A stretch of 64,000 nucleotides of DNA from Rhodoferax_B ferrireducens_A (GCF_031458075.1 NZ_JAVDXT010000005.1:62001-126000); one strand, 5' to 3'; shown: positions 24,661 to 33,317, counted from the first letter of the stretch. Numbers and translations are program-made. Notes: generated by a model from the sequence alone, not told the origin.

Positions 24661-26149
24661 TAGGCGCAACAGTGTTCCGAAGGCCAGCACCCTGCCCGAC
24701 TTCGTGCTGCGCCAGTTCGACCAGCACAGCCCGCAGAACGACCACCGCCAGCTGTACAGCATTCTGCAGGGCGGCATCCGCCAATCGGTGCTGGCGGCCG
24801 GCACCAAGCTGCCACCGACCCGGGTGCTGGCCCAGGCGCTGGGCATCGCCCGCAATACCGTGGTGCATGTCTACGAACAGCTGGCGCTGGAGGGCTATGT
24901 GCAGGCCGGCGTCGGCCGCGGCACCTATGTGGCGGCCATCGGCCCGCGCCTGGTGGACCGCAGCGCAGCCCAGCCGCCCAGCGCCGGCGCACGCACCGCC
25001 CTGCTGTCGCGCCGCGGCAGCCAACTGGTGCGCGACAGCAAGGCCGCGCCGCTGCAGTGGGGCGCCTTCACCCCCGGCGTGCCCGAGGTGCGCATGTTTC
25101 CGTCCCAGGTGTGGAGCCGACTCCAGGCCCGCATGCTGCGCCAGCACACGCCCGACCAGCTGACCTACGCCACCGGCCCGGGCGACGCCGGCCTGCGCCA
25201 GGCCGTGTCCGAATACCTGCAGGGCACGCGCGGCGTGGTCTGCAGCCCCGAGCAGGTGGTGATCACCAGCGGCACCCAGCAGTCGCTGCACCTGGTGGCG
25301 CAGCTGCTCAGCGATGTGGGCGACACCGCCTGGCTGGAAGACCCGGGCTACTGGGGCGCGCGCAGCGTGTTCCGCGCGCATGGGCTGCAGCTGGAGCCGG
25401 TGGCCGTCGACGCCGAGGGCATGGCGCCCACACCCGAGCAGCTGCGCCAGCCGCCGCGGCTGATGTTTGTCTCGCCCTCGCACCAGTACCCGGTGGGCGC
25501 GCTGATGGGCCACGGCCGGCGCCAGCAGCTGCTGGACTACGCGGCGGTGCACAGCGTCTGGGTGGTGGAAGACGACTACGACAGCGAATTCCGCTACGGC
25601 ACCCGGCCGCTGCCAGCGCTGCAAGGCCTGGACGCGCACGGCCGCGTGGTCTACCTGGGCACGTTTTCCAAGACCCTGTTCCCTGCCCTGCGCATCGCCT
25701 ACCTGGTGCTGCCACCCGACCTGGTGGACGGCTTTGCGCGCGCGCTGAACGAGCTGTTCCGCGAGGGCCAGACCCTGCAGCAGGCGGTGCTGGCGCGCTT
25801 TCTGGCCGAAGGCCACTACGCCAGCCACATCCGGCGCATGCGCGGCGTCTACAGCACCCGGCACGATGCGCTGATCCAAGCCATCCAGCAAGAGTTCGGC
25901 AGCCAGCTGCCGGTGATCGGCGGCGATGCCGGCCTGCACCTGGTGCTGGGCCTGCCGCCGCAGGTGGACGATGCTGCCGTGGCCCAGGCCGCGCTGCGCG
26001 CCGGCGTGACGACCCGGCCGCTGTCGCTGTACTACCTGCGCCAGCCGGCGCCCACCAAGGGCTTGCTGCTGGGCTACGGCGCGGTGCGCGAGGAAGAAAT
26101 CGGCCCCAGCTTCGCCAAGCTGGCCCAGGTGGTGCGCGGCTTTTTATAA
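24650..26149 (+). CDS. MocR-family regulator, GabR-like
   Basis: The protein has 499 residues. A GntR-type winged helix at about residues 30-100 (LYSILQGGIRQSVLAAGTKL, LGIARNTVVHVYEQLALEG) is joined to an aminotransferase-like domain from about 135 onward, with the PLP-lysine segment YLGTFSKTLFPALRIAYLVL. In Bacillus, GabR activates gabTD when bound to 4-aminobutyrate plus PLP. The divergent position next to gabT-gabD supports the same role here, which remains an inference. The promoter region contains two direct repeats. Confidence 0.88.
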   Translation: MEPIRRNSVPKASTLPDFVLRQFDQHSPQNDHRQLYSILQGGIRQSVLAAGTKLPPTRVLAQALGIARNTVVHVYEQLALEGYVQAGVGRGTYVAAIGPRLVDRSAAQPPSAGARTALLSRRGSQLVRDSKAAPLQWGAFTPGVPEVRMFPSQVWSRLQARMLRQHTPDQLTYATGPGDAGLRQAVSEYLQGTRGVVCSPEQVVITSGTQQSLHLVAQLLSDVGDTAWLEDPGYWGARSVFRAHGLQLEPVAVDAEGMAPTPEQLRQPPRLMFVSPSHQYPVGALMGHGRRQQLLDYAAVHSVWVVEDDYDSEFRYGTRPLPALQGLDAHGRVVYLGTFSKTLFPALRIAYLVLPPDLVDGFARALNELFREGQTLQQAVLARFLAEGHYASHIRRMRGVYSTRHDALIQAIQQEFGSQLPVIGGDAGLHLVLGLPPQVDDAAVAQAALRAGVTTRPLSLYYLRQPAPTKGLLLGYGAVREEEIGPSFAKLAQVVRGFL

Positions 26150-26208
26150 GCTTGCATGAGGTAACTCTGGCGACTCCAACGCCGCCGGTGGCTGCCCATA
26201 ATCCGCCC

Positions 26209-26877
26209 ATGGGACACCTCTACCTTGTGCGCCACGGCCAGGCCTCGCTGGGGGCTGCGGACTACGACCAGCTGAGCCCGCTGGGCCAGCAGCAGAGCGT
26301 GCGCCTGGGTGCGTATTTCGCCAGCAAGGGCATCCAGTTCGAAGCCGTGCTGACCGGCACGCTGCGCCGCCATACGCAAACCTATGCCGGCATCTGCCTG
26401 GGCAGCGACGCGCACCTGGTCGCCCTGCCCTGGCCGGGGCTGGACGAGTACGACAGCGCGGCGCTGATCGCTGCCATCCACCCCGCGCCGCTGCCGCCAC
26501 CCACCGAGCCCGAGGCCTACCGCCAGCACTTCCGGCTGCTGCGCGACGGCCTGACGCAGTGGATGAACGGCGTGCTCAGCCCCCACGGCATGGCCCGCTA
26601 CGAAGACTTTCGCCACGGCGTGGTCGCCGCGCTGGACCATGTGCGCCGGCAGTACCGCGGCAATGTGCTGATCGTCAGCAGCGGCGGGCCGATCGCCACC
26701 GCCGTCGGCCACGTCCTCGGCACCACGCCCGAGACCACCATCGCGCTGAACCTGCAGATCCGCAACAGCGCCATCACCGAGTTCGCCTTCACGCCGAAAA
26801 AGTGCCTGCTGCACAACTTCAATACGCTGCCGCACCTGGAGCATGCGGACTACGCCAGCTGGGTCACTGCCGCCTGA
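26209..26877 (+). CDS. Histidine phosphatase-family protein (phosphoglycerate mutase-like)
   Basis: The protein has 222 residues. The LYLVRHGQASLG motif at the N-terminus carries the phospho-accepting His of the RHG signature, TGTLRRHTQT holds the second Arg, and VLIVSSGGPIATAVGHVLG is at the position of the second active-site His, which is replaced by Ser-Gly-Gly here. Substrate is unknown; family members act on small phospho-compounds. The loss of the usual second His (normally 'SHG') should be noted, since it may reduce activity. It follows the GabR-like gene by 59 bases on the same strand. Confidence 0.82.
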   Translation: MGHLYLVRHGQASLGAADYDQLSPLGQQQSVRLGAYFASKGIQFEAVLTGTLRRHTQTYAGICLGSDAHLVALPWPGLDEYDSAALIAAIHPAPLPPPTEPEAYRQHFRLLRDGLTQWMNGVLSPHGMARYEDFRHGVVAALDHVRRQYRGNVLIVSSGGPIATAVGHVLGTTPETTIALNLQIRNSAITEFAFTPKKCLLHNFNTLPHLEHADYASWVTAA

Positions 26878-26888
26878 ATGCTATTTAA

Positions 26889-26934
26889 TCGATAGCTACC
26901 AGCGCAGATAAAACCTGCGCCAACGGCCTGTTTC
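26889..26934. repeat. Dispersed palindromic repeat, copy 10
   Basis: CGATAGCTACCAGCGCAG, a short AT spacer, then CTGCGCCAACGGCC and T-rich sequence. The copy lies in the gap between the convergent histidine phosphatase and argP genes. Confidence 0.6.
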
Positions 26935-27867
26935 TTATAAATTTCCGGCACCAACCCGCTCGGCCAGCAGGGTCTGCGCCGCCGCCTTCACCGCCTGCGT
27001 CAGCCGCTGGGCCGACACGGGCTCGTGCTCCCAGTGGTGCCAGTACAGCGCCACGTCGACGGTGCGGCCCGGCAGCAGTTCTTCCAGCGGCAAGCGGCCG
27101 ACGCGGCGCGCCAGAAACTGCTCGGGCACCATGCCCCAGCCCATGCCGTGCTCCAGCGCGCTCTCGAACGCATCCACCGCCGGCACGAAATGCCGCGGGT
27201 ACTGGGGCGAGGCCAGGCCGAAATGCTGGGCCAGAAAGGCGTCCTGCAGCGCATCCTTGCGGTCGAAGATCAGGGCCGGCTGGGCCAGCAAGCGGTGCAC
27301 CGACACCGCGCCGGCCCGGGTCCGGCACTTCTGCAGCAGCGCGGGCGCCACCATGGCGCGGTAGCGCATCACGCCCAGCGGCTCGGCCAGGCAGCCGCGC
27401 ATGGCCTGGGCCAGCGCACTGACGCAGCCGATCACGTCGCCGTTCTTGAGTGCTTCGAGAGTGTGGTCCTGGTCGTGGATGGCGATGTCCAGCAGCAGCC
27501 GGTAGCGGGCCAGCGTCGTGGCCACGCCGGGCAAAAACCAGCTGGCCAGCGAGTCGGCATTGACGGCCACACCCAGGCTCTGCCAGGGGCTGGCGGCACC
27601 GCCCTGGGCCCGGCTGCCGGGCAGGCCGTGGACCAGATCAGCCTCCATCAGCCGCAGCTGCTTCACATGCGCCAGCAGGGTCTGGCCGGCCGGCGTAGCC
27701 CGCACCGTCTTGCCGCGCACCAGCAGGCGCTGGCCCAGCGCGGCCTCCAGGCCTTTGATGCGCAGGGAGATGGCGGCCAGGGTGAGGTTCAGCGCTTTCG
27801 CCGCCGGGCCGAAGCCGCCTTCTTCCAGCACCGCGGCCAAGGCTTCTAACTGCCGCGCGTCTAGCAT
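26935..27867 (-). CDS. argP: LysR-family regulator ArgP (IciA type)
   Basis: The protein has 310 residues. The N-terminus (LDARQLEALAAVLEEGGFGP, LNLTLAAISLRIKGLEAALG, QRLLVRGKTVRATPAGQTLL) matches ArgP, which controls arginine/lysine export. The remaining effector domain has the usual VNADSLASWFLPGV segment. In enterobacteria ArgP activates argO in response to arginine and represses with lysine. An argO-like gene lies 1.5 kb away, and both promoters share a 15-base motif, which supports the assignment. Confidence 0.88.
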   Translation of the reverse strand: MLDARQLEALAAVLEEGGFGPAAKALNLTLAAISLRIKGLEAALGQRLLVRGKTVRATPAGQTLLAHVKQLRLMEADLVHGLPGSRAQGGAASPWQSLGVAVNADSLASWFLPGVATTLARYRLLLDIAIHDQDHTLEALKNGDVIGCVSALAQAMRGCLAEPLGVMRYRAMVAPALLQKCRTRAGAVSVHRLLAQPALIFDRKDALQDAFLAQHFGLASPQYPRHFVPAVDAFESALEHGMGWGMVPEQFLARRVGRLPLEELLPGRTVDVALYWHHWEHEPVSAQRLTQAVKAAAQTLLAERVGAGNL

Positions 27868-27937
27868 GGCAACGCCGCCAGCACATGTGGGAGGTACAGG
27901 CGTGTTGACGAAAGCGTGGTGGGATGCAATTCGGGCT

Positions 27938-27968
27938 ACTCCATCAAGTATTTTTTACGTGATGGAGT
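27938..27968. promoter_or_regulatory. Inverted repeat upstream of argP, candidate ArgP site
   Basis: ACTCCATCA (27938-27946) and TGATGGAGT (27960-27968) are a perfect 9-bp inverted repeat with a 13-base AT-rich centre. TATTTTTTACGTGAT (27949-27963), overlapping the repeat, recurs with one change upstream of argO. The site lies about 70 bases before the argP start, in a gap with no other gene, and is a candidate autoregulatory operator. Confidence 0.55.
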
Positions 27969-28010
27969 TTATGCCTAGCAGCGCTTAAATCCCACGCCGC
28001 ACCGGGGTGC

Positions 28011-28298
28011 CTACACCCCGTCCAGCAGCACCAGGTCGAAGCTGGCGCCGCTATCGCGCAGCTGCTTCAGCGGAGCATGGGCGGGGTCGTCGTACCAGGC
28101 GCGGGCCTGGGCCGCGCTGGGGAATTCGATGACGACCGTGGTGCCGGGCAGGTGGGCCCTGCCCTCCAGCAGTTGCACGGGGGCTCGAGCCCGCAGGATG
28201 CCGCCGTGCCGGGCGATCAGCGCGGGCATTTTTTCGCTGTATTCCTTTTGCCAATCGGTGTTGTGGACGACGAGAGAGCCAATCGCATAGCTGGGCAT
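28011..28298 (-). CDS. DUF1330-family protein
   Basis: The protein has 95 residues, the usual size of DUF1330 proteins, which have a dimeric alpha/beta barrel fold. It has the family features HNTDWQKEYSEKMPALIARH, the strand TTVVIEFPSAAQARAWYDDP, and a short C-terminal strand. The function is unknown. ATG 28298 was chosen; the in-frame upstream start lacks family similarity. A LysR gene is divergent with 138 bases between the starts and probably controls it. Confidence 0.85.
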   Translation of the reverse strand: MPSYAIGSLVVHNTDWQKEYSEKMPALIARHGGILRARAPVQLLEGRAHLPGTTVVIEFPSAAQARAWYDDPAHAPLKQLRDSGASFDLVLLDGV

Positions 28299-28406
28299 TG
28301 CAGTTCCTTGGGTGGTACCGCCCATCGGCGCTGTCGCATTACAGCGCAGAACCTGGGCGTGCAGCCATTATTTAAGGCACTACCATTGCCGTAAATGGCC
28401 AAACTC

Positions 28407-28421
28407 TTACGATATCCGTAA
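28407..28421. promoter_or_regulatory. Near-palindrome in the DUF1330/LysR divergent promoter
   Basis: TTACGATATCCGTAA is almost a perfect 15-base palindrome. It lies 16 bases upstream of the LysR start codon, within an AT-rich stretch. It is a candidate LysR binding site. Confidence 0.4.
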
Positions 28422-28436
28422 CTAATTATTCTGGAT

Positions 28437-29321
28437 ATGAGCGACAAACTCCGCAGCATGCAGGTCTTCGTGGTGGCGGCCAGCGCCGACAGCTTTGCCG
28501 CCGCCGGACAGCAACTGGAGTTGTCCGCCGTGATGGTGGGCAAACATGTGCGCGCACTGGAGACGCAACTGGGCGCACGCCTGATCGAACGCAGCACCCG
28601 CAAACAGGCCCTGACCGACATCGGCGCCAGCTACCTGGAACGCTGCCGCGAAGCCCTGGCCAGCGTGGAGGCAGCCGACCAGGTGGCCGAGAGCCTGCGC
28701 GCCGCGCCGCAGGGCAGCTTGCGCATCTCCGCCCCGGTGGCCTACGGCGTGCATTGCCTGACGCCGGTGCTCAGCGCCTATGCCGCCACCTTCCCGCAGG
28801 TGCAGATCGACCTGGTGCTGAACGACCGCGTGGTCGACATGGCCGAAGAAGGCATAGACATTGCGCTGCGCGCCGGCACGCTGGCCGACACCGCCCTGGT
28901 CGCCCGCGCCCTGTGCGCCACCCAGGTCTGGGCCGCGGCCAGCCCTGGCTACCTGCAGCAGCGGGGCGTACCGGCCCACCCAACTGATCTGGCGCAGCAC
29001 AACTGCCTGGCGTTTGCCGCCTGGGGCAGCCAGCCCCGCTGGCGCTTCAGCCGCGGCGATGAGAGCTTCACCGCGCCGGTGGTGGGCGGCTTCACCAGCA
29101 ACAACGGCCAGGCCTTGCTGGGCGCCGCCATCGGCGGGCTCGGCGTGGTGGTGCAGGCCGACTACGTGCTGCGCGCTGCCGTGGCCAACGGACAGCTGAC
29201 CCGGCTACTGCCCGACTGGCAATTGCCGGAACGCGCCATGCACATCGTGCGCCGCGCCGAACGCCGGCCCAGCGCCAAGGTGCGCAGCTTTATCGACTTC
29301 ACGCTGATGCAGCTGGGTTAG
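28437..29321 (+). CDS. LysR-family transcriptional regulator
   Basis: The protein has 294 residues. The winged helix-turn-helix is at residues about 5-62 (MQVFVVAASADSFAAAGQQL, VMVGKHVRALETQLGARLIE), and the effector domain follows (LRISAPVAYGVHCLTPVLSA). The sequence after the DNA-binding domain is of the type found in CrgA-like regulators. The divergent DUF1330 gene is the likely target. The ATG at 28437 fits the family length. Confidence 0.92.
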   Translation: MSDKLRSMQVFVVAASADSFAAAGQQLELSAVMVGKHVRALETQLGARLIERSTRKQALTDIGASYLERCREALASVEAADQVAESLRAAPQGSLRISAPVAYGVHCLTPVLSAYAATFPQVQIDLVLNDRVVDMAEEGIDIALRAGTLADTALVARALCATQVWAAASPGYLQQRGVPAHPTDLAQHNCLAFAAWGSQPRWRFSRGDESFTAPVVGGFTSNNGQALLGAAIGGLGVVVQADYVLRAAVANGQLTRLLPDWQLPERAMHIVRRAERRPSAKVRSFIDFTLMQLG

Positions 29322-29338
29322 CCGCCGCACAGCTCAAT

Positions 29339-29360
29339 TATTTCTTACGTGATACAAATT
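29339..29360. promoter_or_regulatory. Candidate ArgP binding motif upstream of argO
   Basis: TATTTCTTACGTGAT (29339-29353) differs by one base from a motif upstream of argP. Here it is embedded in ATTT...AAAT inverted ends, which fits the T-N11-A style of LysR sites. It lies about 75 bases before the argO start in a clearly AT-rich gap. Confidence 0.5.
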
Positions 29361-29429
29361 AGATTTAGCTTTGTTTAATTAAAAACCCGGTCACCGGATA
29401 CTGCGGGCCAACCTGATACGAAAGCCCCC

Positions 29430-30062
29430 ATGTCCACCCTCTTGCTCACACCCGCCTTCAGCGCCGGCCTGCTGCTCAGCCTGTCGCTGATCATCGCCCT
29501 GGGGCCGCAAAACGCCCATGTGCTGCGCATGGGGCTGACCGGTCAGCATGTGTGGACCACGATTGCGGTCAGCATCGCCTCAGACATCGGCCTGATCGGC
29601 ATCAGCGTGCTGGGCCTGGCACAGCTGGGCGGCCTGTCGGACAAGCTGCAGGGCGCGATGGTCGGCGCTGGCATCCTGTTCCTGCTGTACTACGGCTACC
29701 AGGCGTTCACCCGCTTCCGCACCGGCGCCACGGATACCCAGGTGGACTTGGCGCCCACCGCGGCAATGACCCGGCGCCAGGCGGTAATGGCGGCACTGGC
29801 CTTTGCCTGGCTGAATCCGCATGCCTGGCTGGACACTGCGGTGCTGATCGGCACCGCCTCACTGGCCTGGGGCCGGCCCGGCAACGCGGTGTTCGGACTC
29901 GGCGCTGCAACCGCCTCGGTGCTGTGGTTTGGCGGACTTGGTCTGGCCCTGGTGTGGCTGGGCCAGCGGCTGCGCAAGCCCGCGCTGTGGCGGGCGCTGG
30001 ACGGGCTGGTGGCCGCCATGATGTGGGGCACCGCCGCGGTGCTGGCCTGGGGGTTGGTCTAA
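29430..30062 (+). CDS. argO: LysE/ArgO-type arginine/lysine exporter
   Basis: The protein has 210 residues and six hydrophobic segments. The ALGPQNAHVLRMGL motif close to the N-terminus and AFAWLNPHAWLDTAVLIGTA in the middle are the conserved LysE/ArgO blocks (LysE type, distinct from RhtB). It exports arginine and/or lysine across the inner membrane. Control by ArgP is likely because argP is close by and the promoters share a motif. Confidence 0.88.
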   Translation: MSTLLLTPAFSAGLLLSLSLIIALGPQNAHVLRMGLTGQHVWTTIAVSIASDIGLIGISVLGLAQLGGLSDKLQGAMVGAGILFLLYYGYQAFTRFRTGATDTQVDLAPTAAMTRRQAVMAALAFAWLNPHAWLDTAVLIGTASLAWGRPGNAVFGLGAATASVLWFGGLGLALVWLGQRLRKPALWRALDGLVAAMMWGTAAVLAWGLV

Positions 30063-30081
30063 GCATTTGCTCTAGTTTTGA

Positions 30082-30135
30082 ATATCAAAAAAAGGAGCAG
30101 CTCGCGCAGGATTAATCTGCGCCAGAGGCCGATTT
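30082..30135. repeat. Dispersed palindromic repeat, copy 11
   Basis: AAAAAAAGGAGCAGCTCGCG, then CAGGATTAATCTGCGCCAGA and GGCCGATTT. It lies between the convergent argO and creatininase-family genes. Confidence 0.6.
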
Positions 30136-30148
30136 CACGCCTGAAAAA

Positions 30149-30967
30149 TCAACCTAAATCGGGGCTATCCACCAGGGTCGACAGCGGCAGGTCGGCGATC
30201 TCCTGCAGCAGCAGGGCCAGCTGCTGGCCCGAAGCCTCGACCAGGGCCTGGCCCTTTTCGGCGGTGGCAGCAGCAGCGTTGCCGGCCGCGCCGGTGGCGT
30301 TGTAGTCCTGCATCTGCCAGCCCAGCTTGGCGCTTTTGCCATTGCCGAGGATAGGGTACTTGGCCGCGCGGTCTTGCGAGCTGGACTTGAAATCGCGGGC
30401 CTGGTCCATGCGCACCCATTGCGGACGCAGCGCCAGCATCATCGAGGTTTCCACATCGCCGGCGTGCACACCGAAGCGCTGTTCCTCGGCGCTGAACGGA
30501 GCATTCGCCGCGCCCAGCGGCAGATTGAACCAGCTGGCGCTATAGACCAGCAGATCGTGTTCGGTACGCAGGGTGCGGGCCACGATGTCCATCAGGCTGA
30601 CCTGGCCGCCATGGGCATTGAAGATCAGCAGCTTCTTTACGCCGCTGCGCGCCACGCAAGCGCCGAGTTCGGTCCAGATGCGGATCACGGTTTCGCTGGA
30701 CAAGGTCAGCGTGCCGGGAAAGCGCTGGTGCTCGGGGCTGAAGCCGACCTGCTGCGTCGGCAGCACCAGCACCGAGGCGTCGGCCGGCAGATGCGGCAAT
30801 GCGGCCGCCACCACGCCGTCCGCCAGGGTGGTGTCGACGCTCAGCGGCAGGTGCGGGCCATGCTGCTCGGTGGCGGCCACCGGCAGCACGGCGACCGTGC
30901 GGGGGGCGTCAAGTTGCGCAAAGTCGCGGGTGGTGAGGTCGGCCCAGAAGCGTGGTGTGGCGTGCAT
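30149..30967 (-). CDS. Creatininase-family amidohydrolase
   Basis: The protein has 272 residues. Signatures are VAVLPVAATEQHGPHLPLSV (metal-binding Glu and His), LFNAHGGQVSLMD and the HAGDVETSMMLAL block, all typical of the creatininase/MftE fold with a two-metal centre. Family members hydrolyse cyclic amides such as creatinine or remove parts of redox peptides; the substrate is unknown. ATG 30967 was chosen because the upstream extension is not family-like. The gene is on the same strand as the SafE-like gene, 10 bases after it. Confidence 0.85.
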   Translation of the reverse strand: MHATPRFWADLTTRDFAQLDAPRTVAVLPVAATEQHGPHLPLSVDTTLADGVVAAALPHLPADASVLVLPTQQVGFSPEHQRFPGTLTLSSETVIRIWTELGACVARSGVKKLLIFNAHGGQVSLMDIVARTLRTEHDLLVYSASWFNLPLGAANAPFSAEEQRFGVHAGDVETSMMLALRPQWVRMDQARDFKSSSQDRAAKYPILGNGKSAKLGWQMQDYNATGAAGNAAAATAEKGQALVEASGQQLALLLQEIADLPLSTLVDSPDLG

Positions 30968-30977
30968 GGCCTGGATT

Positions 30978-31655
30978 TCACCACAGGCTGCGGCACCACT
31001 CCAGCACGCGGGGGTCCATGTCGTGCAGCAAGGCCCACACGGCCACACCGGCCAGGGCTGCGCCGGCCATCCGCATGCCCCAGTCCTTGCGCTGGGGGCT
31101 GCGCCAGGCCTGCAGGCGCAGCCAGAGCCAGGGCCCGGCCACCAAGGTGATGCTGCTGCCCAGGGCGAACAAGGCCATGGACAGCGCGCCGTCCAGCGGG
31201 CCGCCGCTCAGCGACGCAACCAACAGGGCCGAATACAGCAGGCCGCAGGGCATCAACGCCCAGGCGGCCCCGGCCACCAGCACCCAGCGCCGCCCGGCCA
31301 CCCGGGAACGCACGCGGGCCCAGATCTGGCGGCCCGCACCGTCCACCCACAGCGGTTGCCGCGCCAACACCAGCAGCACGCCGCCCCAGACCAGCACGGC
31401 GACATGGAACAGCGTCCACACCGGCCGCAGCACCGCCGATTGCTCGGCCAGCCAAGCCAGGTTCTGCACCGCCGCGGCGGCCAACGCACCGGCCAGCGTG
31501 TAGCCCAACAAGCGCCCGGCCTGCAGCTGCAGCATGCCGCGCGGGGCGCCGGCCACCCGCACCACGCCCGCACAGGCCGCGCCGCACATGGCAGCGCAGT
31601 GCGGCCCGCCGGCCAGGCCCATCAGCAGCGCGGTCCAGGCAAGTGACGTCTGCAT
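30978..31655 (-). CDS. SafE/UreH-like membrane protein, possible copper/cbb3 assembly role
   Basis: The protein has 225 residues and about six membrane segments. It opens with MGLAGGPHCAAMCGAACAG; the CxxxC pair following GGPH is the motif of the 'sulfite exporter TauE/SafE' or UreH-like proteins encoded near cbb3-oxidase and copper genes. A second block, ALMPCGLLYSALLVASLSG, is also conserved. The position next to hemN, fnr and the cco genes suggests a part in metal handling for oxidase assembly, which is inference. The start GTG/ATG at 31655 is followed directly by the hydrophobic segment. Confidence 0.78.
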   Translation of the reverse strand: MQTSLAWTALLMGLAGGPHCAAMCGAACAGVVRVAGAPRGMLQLQAGRLLGYTLAGALAAAAVQNLAWLAEQSAVLRPVWTLFHVAVLVWGGVLLVLARQPLWVDGAGRQIWARVRSRVAGRRWVLVAGAAWALMPCGLLYSALLVASLSGGPLDGALSMALFALGSSITLVAGPWLWLRLQAWRSPQRKDWGMRMAGAALAGVAVWALLHDMDPRVLEWCRSLW

Positions 31656-31703
31656 AGTAATTACTTACCCCCTCGCATTCGGCCAGAACGCACGCCACCC
31701 AGA

Positions 31704-31799
31704 GATGCCGTGGAACCGGCTTTGCCGGGCCACTGGCATCGCCCCCTGCAAGGGGGTTGGCGGAAAGTGCTTTAGCACTGGAGCCTGGGGGTGAGTCAA
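31704..31799. repeat. Structured repeat element, copy A (after hemN)
   Basis: Three consecutive stems can form. Stem I pairs GATGCC (31704-31709) with GGCATC (31735-31740) and encloses CCGGC/GCCGG. Stem II pairs CCCCCT with AGGGGG (31742-31756). Stem III pairs AGTGC with GCACT (31766-31779). The linking blocks TTGGCGGAA and TGGGGGTGAG are shared with copy B at 39335-39485. The hemN stop codon lies at its right end, so on the hemN transcript it forms the 3' region. Confidence 0.75.
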
Positions 31800-33172
31800 A
31801 TGATCCGGGAAAAGCGCGCGCGGTTCTGGTCGGCCTGCAGGTAGCGGTCGAACACCATGGCGGCAGCGCGCACAAAGAACCAACCCGTCGGCGTAACCTG
31901 GATGCTGCTGGCATCGATGCTGACCATGCCGGCGTCGACCAGGGGCTGCAGGGCATCCAGCTCGGCGGCGAACATGGCTTTGAAGTCCACCAGGTAGGCC
32001 AGCTCGATGGATTCGAACTGCACCTCGCCCTGGCACATCAGGGCCATGATGATGGCGCGGCGCACCAGGTCGTCGCGGTTCAGTGCCAGGCCCCGTACCA
32101 CCGGCAACTGGCCCTGGTCGAGCTTGTCGCAGTACTCCTCCATGGTCTTGGCGTTCTGGCTGTAGGTGGCGCCCATGCGGCCGATGGCCGAAACGCCCAG
32201 GGCAATCAGGTCGCAATCGGGCTGGGTGCTGTAGCCCTGGAAGTTGCGGTGCAGCCGCCCCTGGCGCTTGGCCACGGCCAGCGCGTCGTTGGGCAGGGCG
32301 AAATGGTCCATGCCCACGTAGACGTAGCCGGCACCCAGCAGCGCGTCCAGGGCCTGCGCCAGCATGCTGAGCTTGGCAGCGGCCACCGGCAGCTCGGACT
32401 TGAGGATGCGGCGCTGCGGCTTGAAGCGCTCTGGCAGGTGGGCGTAGGCGTACAGCGCAATCCGGTCGGGACGCAGGTCCACCACCTGCTCCAGGGTGCG
32501 GGCAAACGAGGTCGGCGTCTGGCGCGGCAGGCCGTAGATCAGGTCGGTGTTGATGGACTCAAACCCCAGCGCCCGTGCGGCTTCCACCAGGGTGAACACC
32601 TGCTCGGCGGGCTGTACGCGGTGCACGGCCTTTTGCACATCGGCATCGAAGTCCTGCACGCCAAAGCTCAGGCGGTTGAAGCCCAGCGCCGCCAGGGCGG
32701 CCAGCCGGGCCGGGTCGACGGTGCGGGGGTCGACCTCGATCGCGTATTCACCGCCCGGAGCCAGCGTGAAATGGCGGCGCAGCATCTGCATCAGCTGGCC
32801 CAGCTCGGCGTCGCTGAGAAAGGTGGGACTACCACCGCCCAGGTGCAGCTGGCTGACCACCCGGCTGCTGCCCAGCTCGGCGGTGTGCAAGGCCATCTCG
32901 CGTTCCAGGTACTGCAGGTAGGCCGCACCGCGCTCGTGGCGCTTGGTGATGATCTTGTTGCAGGCACAGTAGTAGCACAGCGATTCGCAAAACGGGATGT
33001 GCACGTAGACCGACAGCGGCAGGGTCTGCGCGGCGGCCCGGCGCAGGCGCAGGGCGCGGGCATAGTCGTCGGCGGTAAACGCTTCAACAAAGCGGTCGGC
33101 CGTGGGATAGGATGTGTAACGCGGCCCTGGCACGTCAAAACGGCTGAGTAGATCTGGCGTAACGCGGGTCAT
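31796..33172 (-). CDS. hemN: Oxygen-independent coproporphyrinogen III oxidase
   Basis: The protein has 458 residues, essentially the same as E. coli HemN. The radical SAM motif CxxxCxxC is in VYVHIPFCESLCYYCACNKI, and the GGGSPTF block and the INTDLIYGLPRQT segment follow. It converts coproporphyrinogen III to protoporphyrinogen IX without oxygen in the cytoplasm, supplying heme under low oxygen, which fits the cbb3 locus around it. ATG 33172 was chosen over GTG 33181. An FNR box at 33227-33240 lies between it and divergent fnr. Confidence 0.95.
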   Translation of the reverse strand: MTRVTPDLLSRFDVPGPRYTSYPTADRFVEAFTADDYARALRLRRAAAQTLPLSVYVHIPFCESLCYYCACNKIITKRHERGAAYLQYLEREMALHTAELGSSRVVSQLHLGGGSPTFLSDAELGQLMQMLRRHFTLAPGGEYAIEVDPRTVDPARLAALAALGFNRLSFGVQDFDADVQKAVHRVQPAEQVFTLVEAARALGFESINTDLIYGLPRQTPTSFARTLEQVVDLRPDRIALYAYAHLPERFKPQRRILKSELPVAAAKLSMLAQALDALLGAGYVYVGMDHFALPNDALAVAKRQGRLHRNFQGYSTQPDCDLIALGVSAIGRMGATYSQNAKTMEEYCDKLDQGQLPVVRGLALNRDDLVRRAIIMALMCQGEVQFESIELAYLVDFKAMFAAELDALQPLVDAGMVSIDASSIQVTPTGWFFVRAAAMVFDRYLQADQNRARFSRII

Positions 33173-33226
33173 AAAGGGCACTCTGGTTGCATATGCCCAA
33201 TGTGCCGCGAACGCCGCCAGCTTTCC

Positions 33227-33240
33227 TTGACCTGGATCAA
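33227..33240. promoter_or_regulatory. FNR box between hemN and fnr
   Basis: TTGACCTGGATCAA matches the FNR consensus TTGAT-N4-ATCAA with one change in the left half. It lies in the 145-base divergent gap, about 55 bases from the hemN start and about 80 bases from the fnr start, so it could act on hemN and autoregulate fnr. Confidence 0.8.
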
Positions 33241-33317
33241 GCCGGTTTCAGATACTTCTATACACAATATAAGTTCTTATATGCCCTTTCGTTTTTGAAT
33301 CAGCCCATACTCCGCGC

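Noticed and set aside
24566..25939. Upstream extension of gabT by over 450 codons
   Set aside because: It runs antisense through the GabR-like gene; the family N-terminus begins at 24565.
25057..26208. Long upstream extension of the histidine phosphatase frame
   Set aside because: It lies out of frame inside the GabR-like gene and is Pro/Arg/Ala-rich; the RHG motif begins at the ATG at 26209.
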